From: Agroathelia rolfsii
Taxonomy: Eukaryota; Basidiomycota; Agaricomycetes; Amylocorticiales; Amylocorticiaceae
DNA length: 64,000 nucleotides
Direction: 5' to 3'
Assembly (NCBI GenBank): GCA_018343915.1
Contig: JABRWF010000002.1
Location: forward strand, 4,092,001 to 4,156,000
The notes under the pieces: model-generated
Told to the model about the DNA's origin: nothing
Database searches by the model: none
The model's input: only the letters and a program-made list of their open reading frames with translations
Shown: positions 44,740 through 56,417 of the stretch, in pieces
How the letters are laid out: each line of letters opens with the position of its first letter
Position numbering within the stretch: the first letter of the stretch is position 1
Program-made: the position numbers and the translations under genes

Positions 44740-46081
44740 ATGGCTCTTGTTGAAGATATTGTCAATGGGCACGTGTGGGATCCATCCAAGCGCCCGAGAA
44801 AAAATCCGCCGCGTCCAATGAACAAATTCATCCTGTACAGAAGCTACTTCATCAAAGACAAGTACGGGAGACTTGAGGGTAATAGACAGAGAAAAGCCAG
44901 CGCTGAGGCTGGTCGTGTTTGGAAGAATATGTCGATGAAGGATCAGGGGTTTTGGGCTACCTTGGCCAATGATATCGATGCACGGCATAAATCCCGATTC
45001 CCTCAGTACAAGTTCAATCCTAGGGATGCAAAAGATATCAAAAGACGTGGGCACAAAGCCAAACAGACATCAGGTAATAAGCCTCCCTCCACACCCTCTC
45101 TCAATAATCTTTTCTCATCATTTATTCTCAAAAAAGCGTCGGGAAGGAGACCCAAGAAGGCTGCTGGTAAGTCCTTTCTTCCACTCGGAACTTTTCCATA
45201 CTGTACTCATGCTACGAGCAGTATATGAATCTTCTAGTATATCTTCTTCTGGATTATCCCCTCCCAACTCTTCCGATAGCGAACCCTCGTCTTCTTGGAA
45301 TACCCCGGTCCGGACGATGTCGTCAATCCCACTCCCGTCCGTGTCAGGAGTGACCCAATTCCCTTATAACTCGGATCCTAACAATCAATGCTATGCTCAG
45401 ACTCGATACTGTTCCCCAATATCTGATTCTACAGATGGTTATAATGACCAACCCTTTCAGAGCGTGAAACATACCCACTCGGAATATCCTGTCTGTATTT
45501 CAGGGGTTTCTACTGCGAACGCCATGTACACCAATCCGTCTACGCATATTGGTATCGACATCATTCCCTCGTTTTCCCACCATGCACAATTCACCTGGGA
45601 TGACTCCTCGGACAACTTCAACCTCCCTGTGATGAATGCATACTCCCAAGAGCCATCAGGACTGTCTCCGTTCGATAGCTCATCTCAATACCTCCCTGCA
45701 CTGGTTCAGGCAGCGCCTATTGCTCTTCCTCTTACCTCTCATTTAGACCTCCCCGTCCTTTGTGCGATGATGGAGTCACTCCTTGCTCCCACCCTAATAC
45801 CCGATGTTGACTTCCACATTCAGCCGACTTCCACTGATTGTGTGCCCCCATTCGCTTTTGATTCATCGATCGCAGTCACTCCATATGAAGTGATTGACAT
45901 AATGACTAGGGTATCCTCGCCGGACTATACATCTTTCCTCAATTTGAACACGTTCTCAGATCCGGTCACAGTCGATTCAGCATATGACGATTCTCCTAGT
46001 CTCTGTTGGTCCGAGTGCAACTACATGTACAATAAATCTATACTCGGCTCTCTCGATCACGTCCAATTTGGCTTCTATTGA
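44740..46081 (+). CDS. HMG-box transcription factor (MATA_HMG-like)
   Basis: Three exons (44740-45073, 45137-45166, 45222-46081) join in phase to 407 residues. The HMG box spans about residues 20-95: RPRKNPPRPMNKFILYRSYF, then KASAEAGRVWKNMSMKDQGF and WATLANDIDARHKSRFPQYK. PRPMNxFILYR and the spaced tryptophans are typical of the sequence-specific MATA_HMG/SOX subgroup. A basic AT-hook-like motif (ASGRRPKKAA, 'GRRPKK') follows across exon 2, then a Ser/Pro-rich tail likely to be an activation domain. Proteins of this kind regulate mating, development and stress genes in basidiomycetes. The start at 44740 is chosen because upstream ATGs are out of frame or need a non-canonical intron; N-terminal extension is possible. 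No mating-type pheromone or receptor gene is next to it, so it is probably not a mating-type locus. Confidence 0.85.
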
Positions 46082-47539
46082 ACCTCTCTTTCTTTTAATA
46101 TCATAAATGCATCAATATCATTTTTCTTTGATTTTTTTTCTCACTTTGTAATTATGATGTGAGAACCCAGCAGGTCTTGGTTGTATTATCGGTGTACTAA
46201 TTGTTCCTACGATTTTCATTCGCTTTATCCTTGTTTCTTTGGTTGTATCTCCTTGACTACCTATACTTTTTTTTGTCATTTTTATCGTTTACCATTAGCC
46301 TCCTATTCTTCTGGAATTGATTTGTATATCTCTCAAACAATCGCATTGAATTGTGGCGTCGGTTGGGAGTTGCATATCACGTGAGGATGTTTAGCCACAG
46401 TTGAGCCACAATGGGCCACTGGTGACTTCATTGAAGTTCGGGCGAAGATAATAGCAAACTTCCGGCGGTGGGAATACCATGCTTACTAATACATCTCCGT
46501 CTTGGTGTGGAAAGGATACTCGGTCAGTAATAATGTATCATATGCATCAATCAAGCCTCATTCAATGCATTATGATGCAATCAATGTATCCACGCGCATC
46601 CATATCGATTAGACCAGTATTCTTGAGTCTTGAGCTTGAGATTTCGGGCATACCAAATTTTGTTGTAGCGTTGGAACGTATGGTGACATCATCAGTAAGC
46701 AATTAAATTCTATTGATCAAGTAGCCGTTCGCCATCTCGAGCTTTACCCACTCCCTATACTTTCGGAGTTATAGTCGTTACATTGATCGAATGATAATGA
46801 AGTTGACCCTCAATCAAAACCGTGACACAAGGCTGTCCATCAGCTTGATGTATCATTTCAAGTTGATATTCGTTTTCCCCGAGCCCCCACGAGCAATATC
46901 TGAGTCGAGGCAAATGCATCATTCTCACCATAACACTAAGCTTAAGTTAACCCCGTTATGCACAAGTAGGTATTCATTTTATGTTCCGCTCACTCAGAAG
47001 TATAATTGAAAGTGGTTTTTATTTCACCAGCAACCAAAATGAAACTAAATCAGGCTCACACTCGTGTGCTTGTATTCCTTGGTATCTGGGCCAGGAAATG
47101 TTTCGCAACAACATCTGGATATCACCTTACGGGCAACGTGTTTTCTCCGAAGGCCGACTCCGTGCTGGGCGCGGGAATGCAGTCGTAGTACCCAGAAGTA
47201 CTTCATAAACCTATTGGTGCCCCTCAGCTTATGAATGTATCGGTCCCGTCCACTAAGCATTGCGATTCATTTCAAGTATAATTTTCAAATTAAGTTCGAG
47301 TTCTGAGCCATTATGCTGATGCCAGTGTAAGTTATGATAGTGGTATTGAACTTCGGACTAGTCCATATGATGCAGGTATAATTGTTATATCACGGCATGA
47401 TATACATAGCCTTCAGACCTGGCAGTGGCGTACCTCAACCACCCCTCTTTCCCTATAAAATGAAGATAGCAGTAGATCCGCCAAGCAGGCTTCAAATCGA
47501 TTGCTCTCGCGAAGGATACTACTCCCTATACTTTCAATT
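46082..47539. other. Upstream region of DUF6534 copy A, partly duplicated upstream of copy B
   Basis: The stretch is non-coding. Short phrases shared with the region before copy B (about 51400-51830) include tgatgtatcatt, atgttccgc, and the last stretch before each ATG. The tandem duplication therefore included upstream DNA. A TATA box is at 47454-47460. Confidence 0.5.
47454..47460 (+). promoter_or_regulatory. TATA box of DUF6534 copy A
   Basis: TATAAAA lies 80 bp before the ATG at 47540. Copy B has only a weaker ttataag at the corresponding place. The surviving gene thus has the weaker-looking promoter element and the dead gene the stronger one. Confidence 0.5.
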
Positions 47540-49404
47540 ATGGCCCTATCGACAGCTGCTCACTTCGACGCTAACCCAACCTTTGGAGCATTCACAATTG
47601 GGATCGATATATCTATGCTACTTCTAGGCGTGCTAACGTTGCAAACATACATATATTTCTCTCGCTATCATAAAGATCCATTCACATTTAAAGCTATGAT
47701 ATATTATCCAGGCATTTTACGCAATCTTAGTAGGCTGAATTCCCCCTCCATTTTAGGTTGCTTTCATTTGGTACGATTCTTCTCTATCTCTTTCCTCCTT
47801 GTTGGAGCTGGTGGACTAAAATCTGCTTTGATAGGTGTGTAGAGGTTGGACATGCAATTTGTGTTGCGACTACGAACTATACATGGTTGATAGTCAACTA
47901 TGGCAATCCCGAAGTGTTGGTGCGTAAGTCGCCTGTGGCACTGCAAGTAGCGGTTATGTTCAGTGGTGTGGTTTCACCTATTACTCAAGTGATTTTTCCT
48001 ATTGAATTTTGAACTATGACGTTTTACTAAAAGTTTGCAATAAGTCTTTCTTTGCATGGCGATTCTTGGTCTTGTCTAAACGATGGCTCATCCCAATCGT
48101 CTGCTGGATTCTATCCTTCCTTCGATTACTAGCAAGTGTACTCATTCTGGTTGAGAGTACATATATGAAGACATTCCCACAATATGTGGTTCAATGGAAA
48201 TGGCTTCTTATTTTCATCTTGTAAGTTTAGTCAGTAGTTGACTATTTTCTGCTGATATAAGCTTGCTATACCCTAGCGCAGTTGGATGTTGTAACGATAT
48301 CTTGGTAGCAGTATGCTCATGCTATTACATCAATCGTGAGAGAGAACGGGCTATACATAGGCAAGCATTATTTGATCCATGATACAGGGAAATCCACTCA
48401 ATTTTTCACCGTTCCAGAACTGCACACATGCTGAACAAGATGATGGAATACTCTATTCGTGAGTTTCTTCCTTGATTGAAAGAGTGCGTAGACAAGTACT
48501 AATTTCATAACTCATCGATTCCATCGATAGAGACAGGCGCCATTACGAGGTAAGGTCCACCACCGAACCTTTCGAAATTACTGGCAATTGGCACAAATAA
48601 TCTCACTAAATTCATTTAGTATCGCCGAAATCGTGATTGTTATCTTGGTATATGCACTATTTCCCTTTAGGCCTGGTCTGTTCTAACTATTATCCAGTTC
48701 ATCAAGATGCCCCATAACTGTAAGTGTCTCTTGCCTTTGTTTAGCAGAGTAGAAGCCAATTTGGCGACATAACCCAAACATGAATTCGAAGTGATCTGGC
48801 TTAGCATCTTCACATTCCTACCACGATGTAAGCGAATTCGACACGTTGTTCAACTTGAAATAATCAATATATAATGTTTATTTGCTCGTTTTACTCTTGC
48901 CTCCAGTGTTCTCAAATTCTCTCCTAGCTTCGTGAGTTATCTTACTTCAGCTTCATAATTACAATATCATTCTCATGAATGTGGCACTAATAATAAAAAA
49001 TCTATCTCATCGGAATCTATTTTAGACTTAATGCCCGGGCACAGCTGCGTTAGCAAGGTCTCAGACAGATAGGTGCTCCCGTCGCGGAACTTCCCCTCCA
49101 CTCTCGTGATCACGAAAATGTCCCCGGACTATCACCGGTACGTCCATGATTATAACTATAGCTCATGATCATTGTCTTACGTTTATATTATACATTTTGC
49201 ATGCTTTATCCAACGAATGATTCAATATAACCTAACACATGGGTCTTCTTTCCTTCATAGCTCGCTATCAACGTCAATCGGGAAATAATCACAACCGTTG
49301 ATGTGGTGGGTAGTCATAGTCTGTTTGAGTCGGAGACCAAAGCGCTTGCCAGTATGAGCTTGAATATTGACGACACCGCAGATGAGGATTGCGCCTTTCA
49401 ATGA
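47540..49404 (+). pseudogene. DUF6534 membrane protein, copy A, inactivated
   Basis: The locus aligns exon by exon with copy B (51832-53736). Exon 1 reads ALSTAAHFDANPTFGAFTIG, and exon 3 has CVEVGHAICVATTNYTWLIV. Later exons have SFFAWRFLVLSKRWLIPIVC and MKTFPQYVVQWKWLLIFIL, then EIVIVIL and WLSIFTFLPR. Three lesions are visible against copy B. The first intron donor at 47699 is AT instead of GT, and reading through it meets a stop at 47840-47842. In the LNARAQLR exon a TAG at 49051-49053 stands where copy B has Gln. The C-terminal exon is shifted relative to copy B's ILPFDGDTGKKR. Membrane helices of the DUF6534 family are otherwise conserved. The gene probably yields no full product, although a truncated four-to-five-helix protein cannot be excluded. 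Confidence 0.78.
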
Positions 49405-49851
49405 TGATGACAGAAAGAAGAAGGTTCATGAATCCTAAGCCTCTAGCCCCGAATACAGACAGCAATAATGGGGCAAATGCTTGGTGCTGGGTCCATATCA
49501 GATTACATCCTGTGCTAGAGCCTACAATTACCAGTGTATGGTTCATTCTTGGTCCGGAAGGAGGGCGCAAACTTTGTCTTCTTGTCAACATAAGATTTTA
49601 TGCACGCCCCTGCTCATTACTGGACTTCTTATAAATCATAATTTTTTTTCTAATACAATAATTATACTGGGTAATCCCAAATAACACTAGCTTTGACTAG
49701 TAGAATTTTACTGCTGTCTTACGCGCTGCGACTTGCACTGAGTCTGAGGTTCTCTATTCAAACTCACGCCCTCAGTGCATTTAAGAATCATGACTCCGGC
49801 CATTGCTTGATCTCACTTCTATCGACGCATGTTGCGTATTTCTTCTCTTTC

Positions 49852-50049
49852 TCAGCTTGCTGATATAAAAAGAATGAACAATATAGCCATCATGAAGCAA
49901 GTGGTAATGAGTGTCCCGCGAACAGTGACGGCAGTAGCGGTGCATTCGTAGACTTGAAGCTGGCTCATGGACAAGTTGTTCGTGTATAATTTAGGCAATG
50001 AATTCTTATCCGTGAATGAGTTATCTTGAACTTCAATGGCGCTGAACAT
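49852..50049 (-). CDS. Possible small membrane protein, 65 residues
   Basis: The frame starts with ATG at 50049 (MFSAIEVQDNSFTDKN) and ends at 49852-49854. The C-terminal third is a hydrophobic helix (GTLITTCFMMAILFILFISA), giving a tail-anchored shape. There is no homologue that I recognise, no clear promoter, and it lies in repeat-bearing spacer DNA. It could be a chance frame or the last exon of a lost gene. Confidence 0.25.
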   Translation of the reverse strand: MFSAIEVQDNSFTDKNSLPKLYTNNLSMSQLQVYECTATAVTVRGTLITTCFMMAILFILFISAS

Positions 50050-50193
50050 GGTGCTAGCAAGAAGTGAACATGTCGAATGATCCTACTAGCAGCAACTCTT
50101 GGTTTGCTCTATTCAATTATTCCATGTCTCTGCATTTATAACACGGCATAGGGCAAACAGATATCATAGTGACTTACCTCAAACAAGCATTAC

Positions 50194-50208
50194 CCGTGCT
50201 TCGCACGG
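50194..50208. repeat. Hairpin CCGTGC-TTC-GCACGG, first copy
   Basis: A 6-bp GC stem with a three-base loop sits in very AT-rich DNA, preceded by attac. The identical 15 bases recur at 50568-50582 in the same orientation, 374 bp apart. Confidence 0.85.
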
Positions 50209-50567
50209 AAGAAAGTGAAATAGCTAATAAAAATCAAACCTGATTGCCTTATAAACCCAGACCACTGTATTAAAATTCGATGCGGCATGCAGCCTAACTC
50301 AATTAAAATGTTCGATTGGCTACGTGTAAGGGTACAAACGCAATAAGGTACATTGAGTAAAATCTACTAATAGATAATGAAAATTTTATGAAGAGAATAG
50401 AACAGTGTATGGTACCAAGATACAGATGGAACAATAATGCTTGCCAAGGTGGTTCAAGCACTCAGATTCAAATATCAACATAAACACACTGGCAAAATTT
50501 ACTTGTGTTTTGTATAGGTAGAGGTCAACAGTCAATCAGTCAACCCCGGCACATTAGCAACCGTGGG

Positions 50568-50582
50568 CCGTGCTTCGCACGG
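50568..50582. repeat. Hairpin CCGTGC-TTC-GCACGG, second copy
   Basis: The 15 bases are identical to 50194-50208. Short GC hairpins of the CCGTGC/GCACGG type occur near the 3' ends of Helitron transposons in several genomes, so the pair may mark ends of a small rolling-circle element. No autonomous coding region is present. Confidence 0.8.
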
Positions 50583-51831
50583 CTCCAGTGGCACACCAGA
50601 GTTACATCATTGACCTGGAGAGCCACCAGGGTACTTGATAAAATAAATGATGCAAATGGTAACGGCAGTATGATGCGTGCGTAAATAAGAACCCCAAAGA
50701 AATGTACTATTCCATACAATGGAGGCAAATGGAAATGGTGAAAATTTCACCCAGCGGATACGGAATTTTATGCATTAATTTTATGGCGTGATTAAAAGTT
50801 AATGACGATCTCATATAGGTTTAAATTTGTATAGGTATCGTTTTATTATCGATATCCATCTTCTTGAGCAAAACACTATCGATTAGTCACCAACCTATCA
50901 TGCCTGTCATGACTCGGAGCCTTTGCTAGTAGTACTTGGGTCCCTGTACATCGGTTACTTCTTATATAATTCGATATCCCAGAAATCCCCTTCATTTTCG
51001 CCGAAATTCGGACCTCTGTCATGACAAGGTAATAGCGAGCTCTGGACATAATCGGAAGGAAGCGCATTCACCCCACACTATCATGTCAGCGTAAAGGACA
51101 TAAAGACAGTATTAGCAAATCAATCAAGAATTCTTTGACACCATCAATCAATCATCAATCATACCCTTTCCAAGCCAGTGCTTTTGTATGTTCATAAATG
51201 ATAGTTTTTACTATTTGACAATTTAGTAAGGTCGGTGGGTGTCGAAGTGCATAAACTGTTAATTAGCCATTCCCGCTTGCTTTATTGCTCTTAGGCATTC
51301 AAATCAGTGATGATACGCTCCATATGACGAGCCAGGGGCAGAGGTGTGATTTAATTGGAGCGTTGGTCCGATAATCAATCTTCATTAAGCGAGAATCATA
51401 ACCGCGACAAGGAGTTGTTCGTTTGCCTGATGTATCATTCCAAAAAAGTTCGACTTGTCAAGTTGACATCAACATTACTGATGCAAGTCGTACTTTCCAG
51501 CCTGAACACAGGCACTTTGATGTTCCGCCCATTCGGAAACTTAAGTAATGCCCAGTATGACTTCTTAATTCAAGTTTTGAATGATTACGCTGATGTAAGT
51601 GGTCTTACGGGACTTGAGCAGCATGAAGTTCCAGGCACACTCGTGTGTCAATGACATGCGGATGGACTTTTACATCATAACATTCACATCGTCACCAGGT
51701 CCGGCGTACGGCAATCATCTTTATCGATTTTCTTATAAGACGTAGATAATGGTAAAGTCGCAAAGCAGATTCTCTATCGACTGCTCCAGCGAGTACGATA
51801 TAAGCTACAGTGCGGCCTATACAACACAGTT

Positions 51832-53736
51832 ATGGCTAGCTCAGAGGTTTCTCAGTATGATGCAAACCCAACTTTTGGCGCGTTTACGATTGGGATCGAT
51901 ATATCTATGCTGCTTTTGGGAGTGTTAACGCTACAAACATACATCTATTTCTCTCGGTATTACAAGGATCCATTCTGGATTAAAGCCATGGTATATATTT
52001 GATTATCTGATATCTCCTTAGTACAATATATTGAATGCATCTCAATTCTCTAGGTCGCACTTATCTGGTACGGTTCTTTCCCCCTTCCCCTTGAGATTAA
52101 TAAAATCTAAACTGAATATCCTATAGGTGTGTGGAAGTTGGACACGCAATTTGTGTTGCAGCAACGAATTACACATGGATGATCATTCACTATGGCAATC
52201 CCGAAGTATTAATTGGAAGATTACCTGTAACGTTGCAAATGTCTGTCATATTCAGCGGCGTTGTCTCGCCTATTACCCAGGTAATATCTCCTTGTCCTAT
52301 ATTCTGGTTAACGAAGTTTCTGAGATATAGCATATCATTTTTTAATTAGTCATTCTTTGCATGGCGATTCCTGGTCTTATCCAAACGATGGTTGATTCCA
52401 GTTGTCTGCTGGATTCTATCCTTCATTCGACTCCTTGCGAGCGTGCTTATTTTAGCAGAAACTACACGTATGAAGACGTTCCCACAATATTTGGTGCAAT
52501 GGAAATGGCTTCTTATTTTCGTCTTGTCAGTCCAACCGATGATTAATCATTCTCTCTACTGATGTACCTTCATCGTATCCCAGTGCGATTGGATGTTTTA
52601 TCGATATCTTGGTGGCACTCTGCTTATGTTATTATATCAACCGCGAGAAAGAACGAGCTATGCGTCGGTATGCGTTAGCTAAGTTATGCTTTTAGGAGGT
52701 ACGCTCAACTGATTTCACTCCAGGACAGCACGTATATTGAGTAAGATGATGGAATATGCCATTCGTAAGTTATTCCCGGACGGTGCTAATTGAAACCATC
52801 AATCCTACATCTTGCTCATCTAATCTACAGAAACGGGCGTCATAACAAGGTAGGACCTACAACTAAATTTACTGACTGGTGCTGGCAATTGATGCGCCCT
52901 GACAAATTCAGCATTGCCGAAATCATGACCATCATTTTAGTACACGCGTTTCCCTCTTTTTAACCTGTATTATCACTAATGATGTTTTAGTTCGTTAAGA
53001 TGCCTGATAACTGTATGTTATTTTCATTTTTTTGGCCATGAAGATAGAAATTCAACAGTGCAATCCAACCATACAGTCATATGGCTTAGCATCTTTACAT
53101 TCCTACCACGACGTAAGTACAAATTTGTACATTGAAACAACTGCATTAATTTCTCATTCCTCATTTCGCTCTTCCCATCAGTGTTTTCGAATTCACTTTT
53201 AGCTTCGTGCGTATTTCAAGCCTTTCCTCATGAGGAAAACAAAAATCCAACCATATCGACATCTATTTCCAGGCTCAACGCCCGCGAAAAGCTGCGCCAA
53301 CAACGTCTCCCACAAATAGGCAGCTCCGTTCCAGATTTTTCGTTCCACTCTCGCGCTCAAGGCGATATGCATGGAATATTACCGGTACGTCCCTGGTTAT
53401 TGTGCACTACAATTCGTCATTATTATAGTTGCGTCATGCATGTTGCATGTCCTGTGTAACGATAATGAGGAATGATGCAACAATCTGACACCGCATAATA
53501 CCTGTTTCTAGCTCGCTATCAGCGTCAATCATGAGACAATCGCGGCTTCCGATGCGGTGGACGGCCATAGTCTGACCGATTCGGAGACTACCAAGGCGCT
53601 TGCTGACATAATAGGCAACAGGAATACTGCTGGTGCGGTTTCGATCCTGCCCTTCGATGGCGATACCGGAAAGAAGAGGGTTTTTGGATTCAAGTCTCTA
53701 GCACCAAGCGTGGCTAGCGGAATAAATGCTGCCTAA
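51832..53736 (+). CDS. DUF6534 multi-pass membrane protein, copy B, intact
   Basis: The start at 51832 gives MASSEVSQYDANPTFGAFTI. Exons are 51832-51990, a 14-nt micro-exon 52054-52067, an exon from 52127, and about eight more, all with GT/AG borders and matching phases. The conserved order includes IDISMLLLGVLTLQTYIYFS, CVEVGHAICVAATNYTWMII, SFFAWRFLVLSKRWLIPVVC and the late NREKERAM. It continues with KMMEYAIQTGVITSIAEIMT, IWLSIFTFLPRLFSNSLLAS and LNAREKLRQQRL. Seven membrane helices and a cytosolic tail with an acidic end (ILPFDGDTGKKRVFGFKSLA) are expected. The family is abundant in Agaricomycetes and has no known function. It stops in TAA at 53734-53736. Copy A upstream is its inactivated paralogue. 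Confidence 0.85.
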
Positions 53737-54387
53737 TGCATGTGCATACAGGATGGTTAGATTACGCTCTTGTATCAGAACCTTGAGGTATTTAGTCTGA
53801 ATAGGATGCTACAAACTTAATTTAATATTGACATATAAGAAGTAATAAGCCTTCAATAAACATTGAGAGCTTCGGATTCGTACAAGTCAAAGATATATAA
53901 AAAAAAAGATATCATCACATGCAGGGAAAATATAGATATACATTATACACGCGTGTACTAAAGGACAAAAAGGACGACATGATGATAGCGACCAAAAATA
54001 AAGGATTCATGAGAGGGAGAGGGAGAGAAAAGGAGAAGAGGAACACAAATGCGGGGTAACAATTACAGATGAAGTTAGAAGGACTGGGTAAATAATATGA
54101 TAGGGAGTAGGTGCCTCCTTCTTCAACTTAGCAGCAGCATTTCCACATGTATCATCACTTTAACAGAAGATAAAAAGGAGTAGCTGGTCATGTTCCTCGG
54201 TATCTTAAGAAATTAGGAAAAAAAAAACAGGATCATACAAGCGCAAAAAGAGGATAAGAAAGCATTCCACAAGACATATAGAATAGCACACAAAGAGAGG
54301 AGAGGAGAAAAGAGGATCGAGAACGATGAGCTCGAGGAAAAAAAAGATTATACGTCTCACGGCCCCGATTACAACTGGTCATCCCCC
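53737..54387. other. Intergenic, 3' flanks of convergent genes
   Basis: DUF6534 copy B and the HAL-type kinase converge here. The DNA is AT-rich and purine-biased on the plus strand, with no open frame that I support. It presumably holds both transcription ends. Confidence 0.5.
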
Positions 54388-56417
54388 TCATGCCGGCTGT
54401 GCGGGTGTGTCCACGATAGCGCGCATGTTAACGTGGACGTGCGATGGCTTGTTGACGAGGTGGCAGACCTCAATGCCCTCGATCCACTTCTCTTTCATCA
54501 CTTCCTCAATCGGACTACGCTTGCGCGGGTCAGGATCAAGCATCTTGCGCAGCACCGGTCGACATGCACGCGGGCTGAGATTATTGATCGTAGGCGGGCA
54601 TGCACTGGCGGGCCCGCTTGCATTACAAGCCTGCGCATAGGCAGCGTAAAGCTCGTCAGAGGGCTGAGCCACGCGCCAGGGGATCTCCTGGAAGTGCAGG
54701 CAGTAGTAGACGATACCACAGGCCCAGACATCGACAAGACGTGCGTCGTAGGCTGATGAAGAAAAACACCCCCCTCTTAACCAAAGATATAAGGAAAAGG
54801 AAAAGGAAAAGAAGACATACGCTTGCCCAAGAACTGTTCTGGAGCGATATACGGTTCGCTTCCACACAGGCCTGTGGACATGTGGATCGTCGTCTCCCAT
54901 GGCAATCGGTAAACGGTTGAGGCGCCAAAGTCGCCGACCTAATTGTGACAGCTAACGTCAGCAAGGTTCACAGCAAATAAGGAAAATGCATGCGAATAGA
55001 ATTACTTTGAGACGCCCCTTCTGGTCGAAGAGAAGGTTCTCCGGCTTGATGTCTCTGTGAGCGACACCTTGCGAGTGCAAATAGGCGACACCATTAAGCA
55101 TCTGGCGGAAGCAGCATTCGACCTCGCTAGGGCTCATGCCACCCTTCTTGATAGCCGCATACAGATCGCCACCGGGGCAGAACTCCATGACTTCGCACCA
55201 ACGCTGCTGCTCGTCCTGAACCAGATCCACAGTCTCTACGACGTTGATGTGGTGCAACGTAGAGGAAATGCAGAACTCAGCCGTGAGCTTCTTGACATAC
55301 TCTTTCTCGGACTCGTTCTTGCGGCGTTTGCGGAATTCCTGAAAGGAGAATGAAAAAAAGGCACTAGTGTCAGCAGCGGCAGCGATGCCGATTTGTGCAA
55401 AAATGGAATGTAAATAAGGCGACAATGAAACCCTGTGTGTAACCACAGTGCTCATCAACACGTTACCTTGATCGCATATAGCTTCTCCTCGGTCCGATCC
55501 CACTTGTGCGCGAGGCGAACGACGGAAGTGGCACCCTTGCCGATGGCCACCTTGCCGCACACGCCGTACTTCTGCCCGAGGCTGCCCGCTGTGCTCTCTC
55601 CTGCCACGCTCCGGCGCTCGCCGTCAGAATCCGACTTTTTACTGCTCCCTGTGGAGCGCGCCGAAGCGCGCCGGGCCAACTTGGGTGCAGTGGCGAGCAA
55701 ATCCTTGAGTGTGAACTTCTGGCCTGTGCCGTGCGAGGAGGCATCTTCAGAACGGACAGAGCCGTTTTGAGAAGGCGTACGCGAGGGCGCTGCAGGGCGC
55801 GAGAAGGTCTTGGCTGAAGACTTAGTAGGGGAGGTGACAGACGGCGGTGACTTGGGACCGCCGTGGCTGTGGTTGTTGCTGTTGCCATTAACGGCAGTGT
55901 TCAACTTGGGGGGCTCCTCTTTCTTGCCTCCCAGGGCCTCAAGTCGGCTACCTGGTACCGCCGAGGACATGCTCGGCGCACGGGACTGTGCACGGGATGG
56001 CGCACAACTATTGGCGCGTGTCGAGGGCAGACTGCTCGTCTCACAGTCACTCTCGCTGCCCGAGTCACTCTCCGTCTCAAAGACAGACCCGGGCGTGGAA
56101 GGCGGCCTAGATGGTGGCATGGAGGGAGGGGGAGAGAGCTTAAACATACGGGCGTTGTCGCTCGAGGATGAAGCGGAGCGGATGGAGAGGGGCATGTTCT
56201 GCGACGCGGGACCGCGCTGGGAAGGCTGATACACATGGGGGGCAGCTGTCACTGTCTTGCTGGTACCGGTGGTTGTGGCCGAGCTCGTGGTGCGACTGCT
56301 GCTACTCCGACCATGAGGAGGTTTATCAGCGTCCTGGCCATCGCCGCCGTCGAGGGCAGTCTGGGGCGTGTCGGTGGATGAGGGGGTGGAGGCAGATCCG
56401 GCCGTAGCTGGAGACAT
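54388..56417 (-). CDS. HAL/SAT4-type serine/threonine protein kinase
   Basis: Exon 1 (56417 to about 55465) encodes a 310-residue Ser/Pro/Thr-rich disordered N terminus and the start of the kinase domain (KVAIGKGATSVVRLAHKWDR, LYAIK). The next exons give EFRKRRKNESEKEYVKKLTA, then EFCISSTLHHINVVETVDLV, EVMEFCPGGDLYAAIK and GVAHRDIKPENLLF. The last ones give VGDFGAS, CGSEPYIAPEQFLG and VDVWACGIVYYCLHFQEIPW. RKRRKNESEKEYVKKLTAEF and the IPW motif are typical of the fungal HAL4/SAT4/HRK1 family. These kinases control potassium uptake and plasma-membrane transporter stability under salt stress. The stop is at 54388-54390. N-terminal low complexity is normal for the family. It is divergent from RPL19, with 1.1 kb between starts. 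All catalytic residues are present. Confidence 0.88.

Larger units (their letters stand above)
49405..51831. other. Spacer between DUF6534 copies with two identical hairpins
   Basis: The 2.4-kb spacer has no supported gene except one weak small frame. It contains the pair of identical 15-nt hairpins at 50194-50208 and 50568-50582. From about 51290 onward it matches the upstream region of copy A in patches. Confidence 0.5.

Noticed and set aside
44583..46081. Mating-type locus around the HMG-box gene
   Set aside because: No homeodomain pair, pheromone precursor with CaaX end, or STE3-type receptor is nearby. The DUF6534 proteins are not STE3-like.
55501..56229. Long plus-strand frames opposite the HAL-type kinase N terminus
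   Set aside because: High-GC serine-rich exon produces open antisense frames. No start context, no domain.
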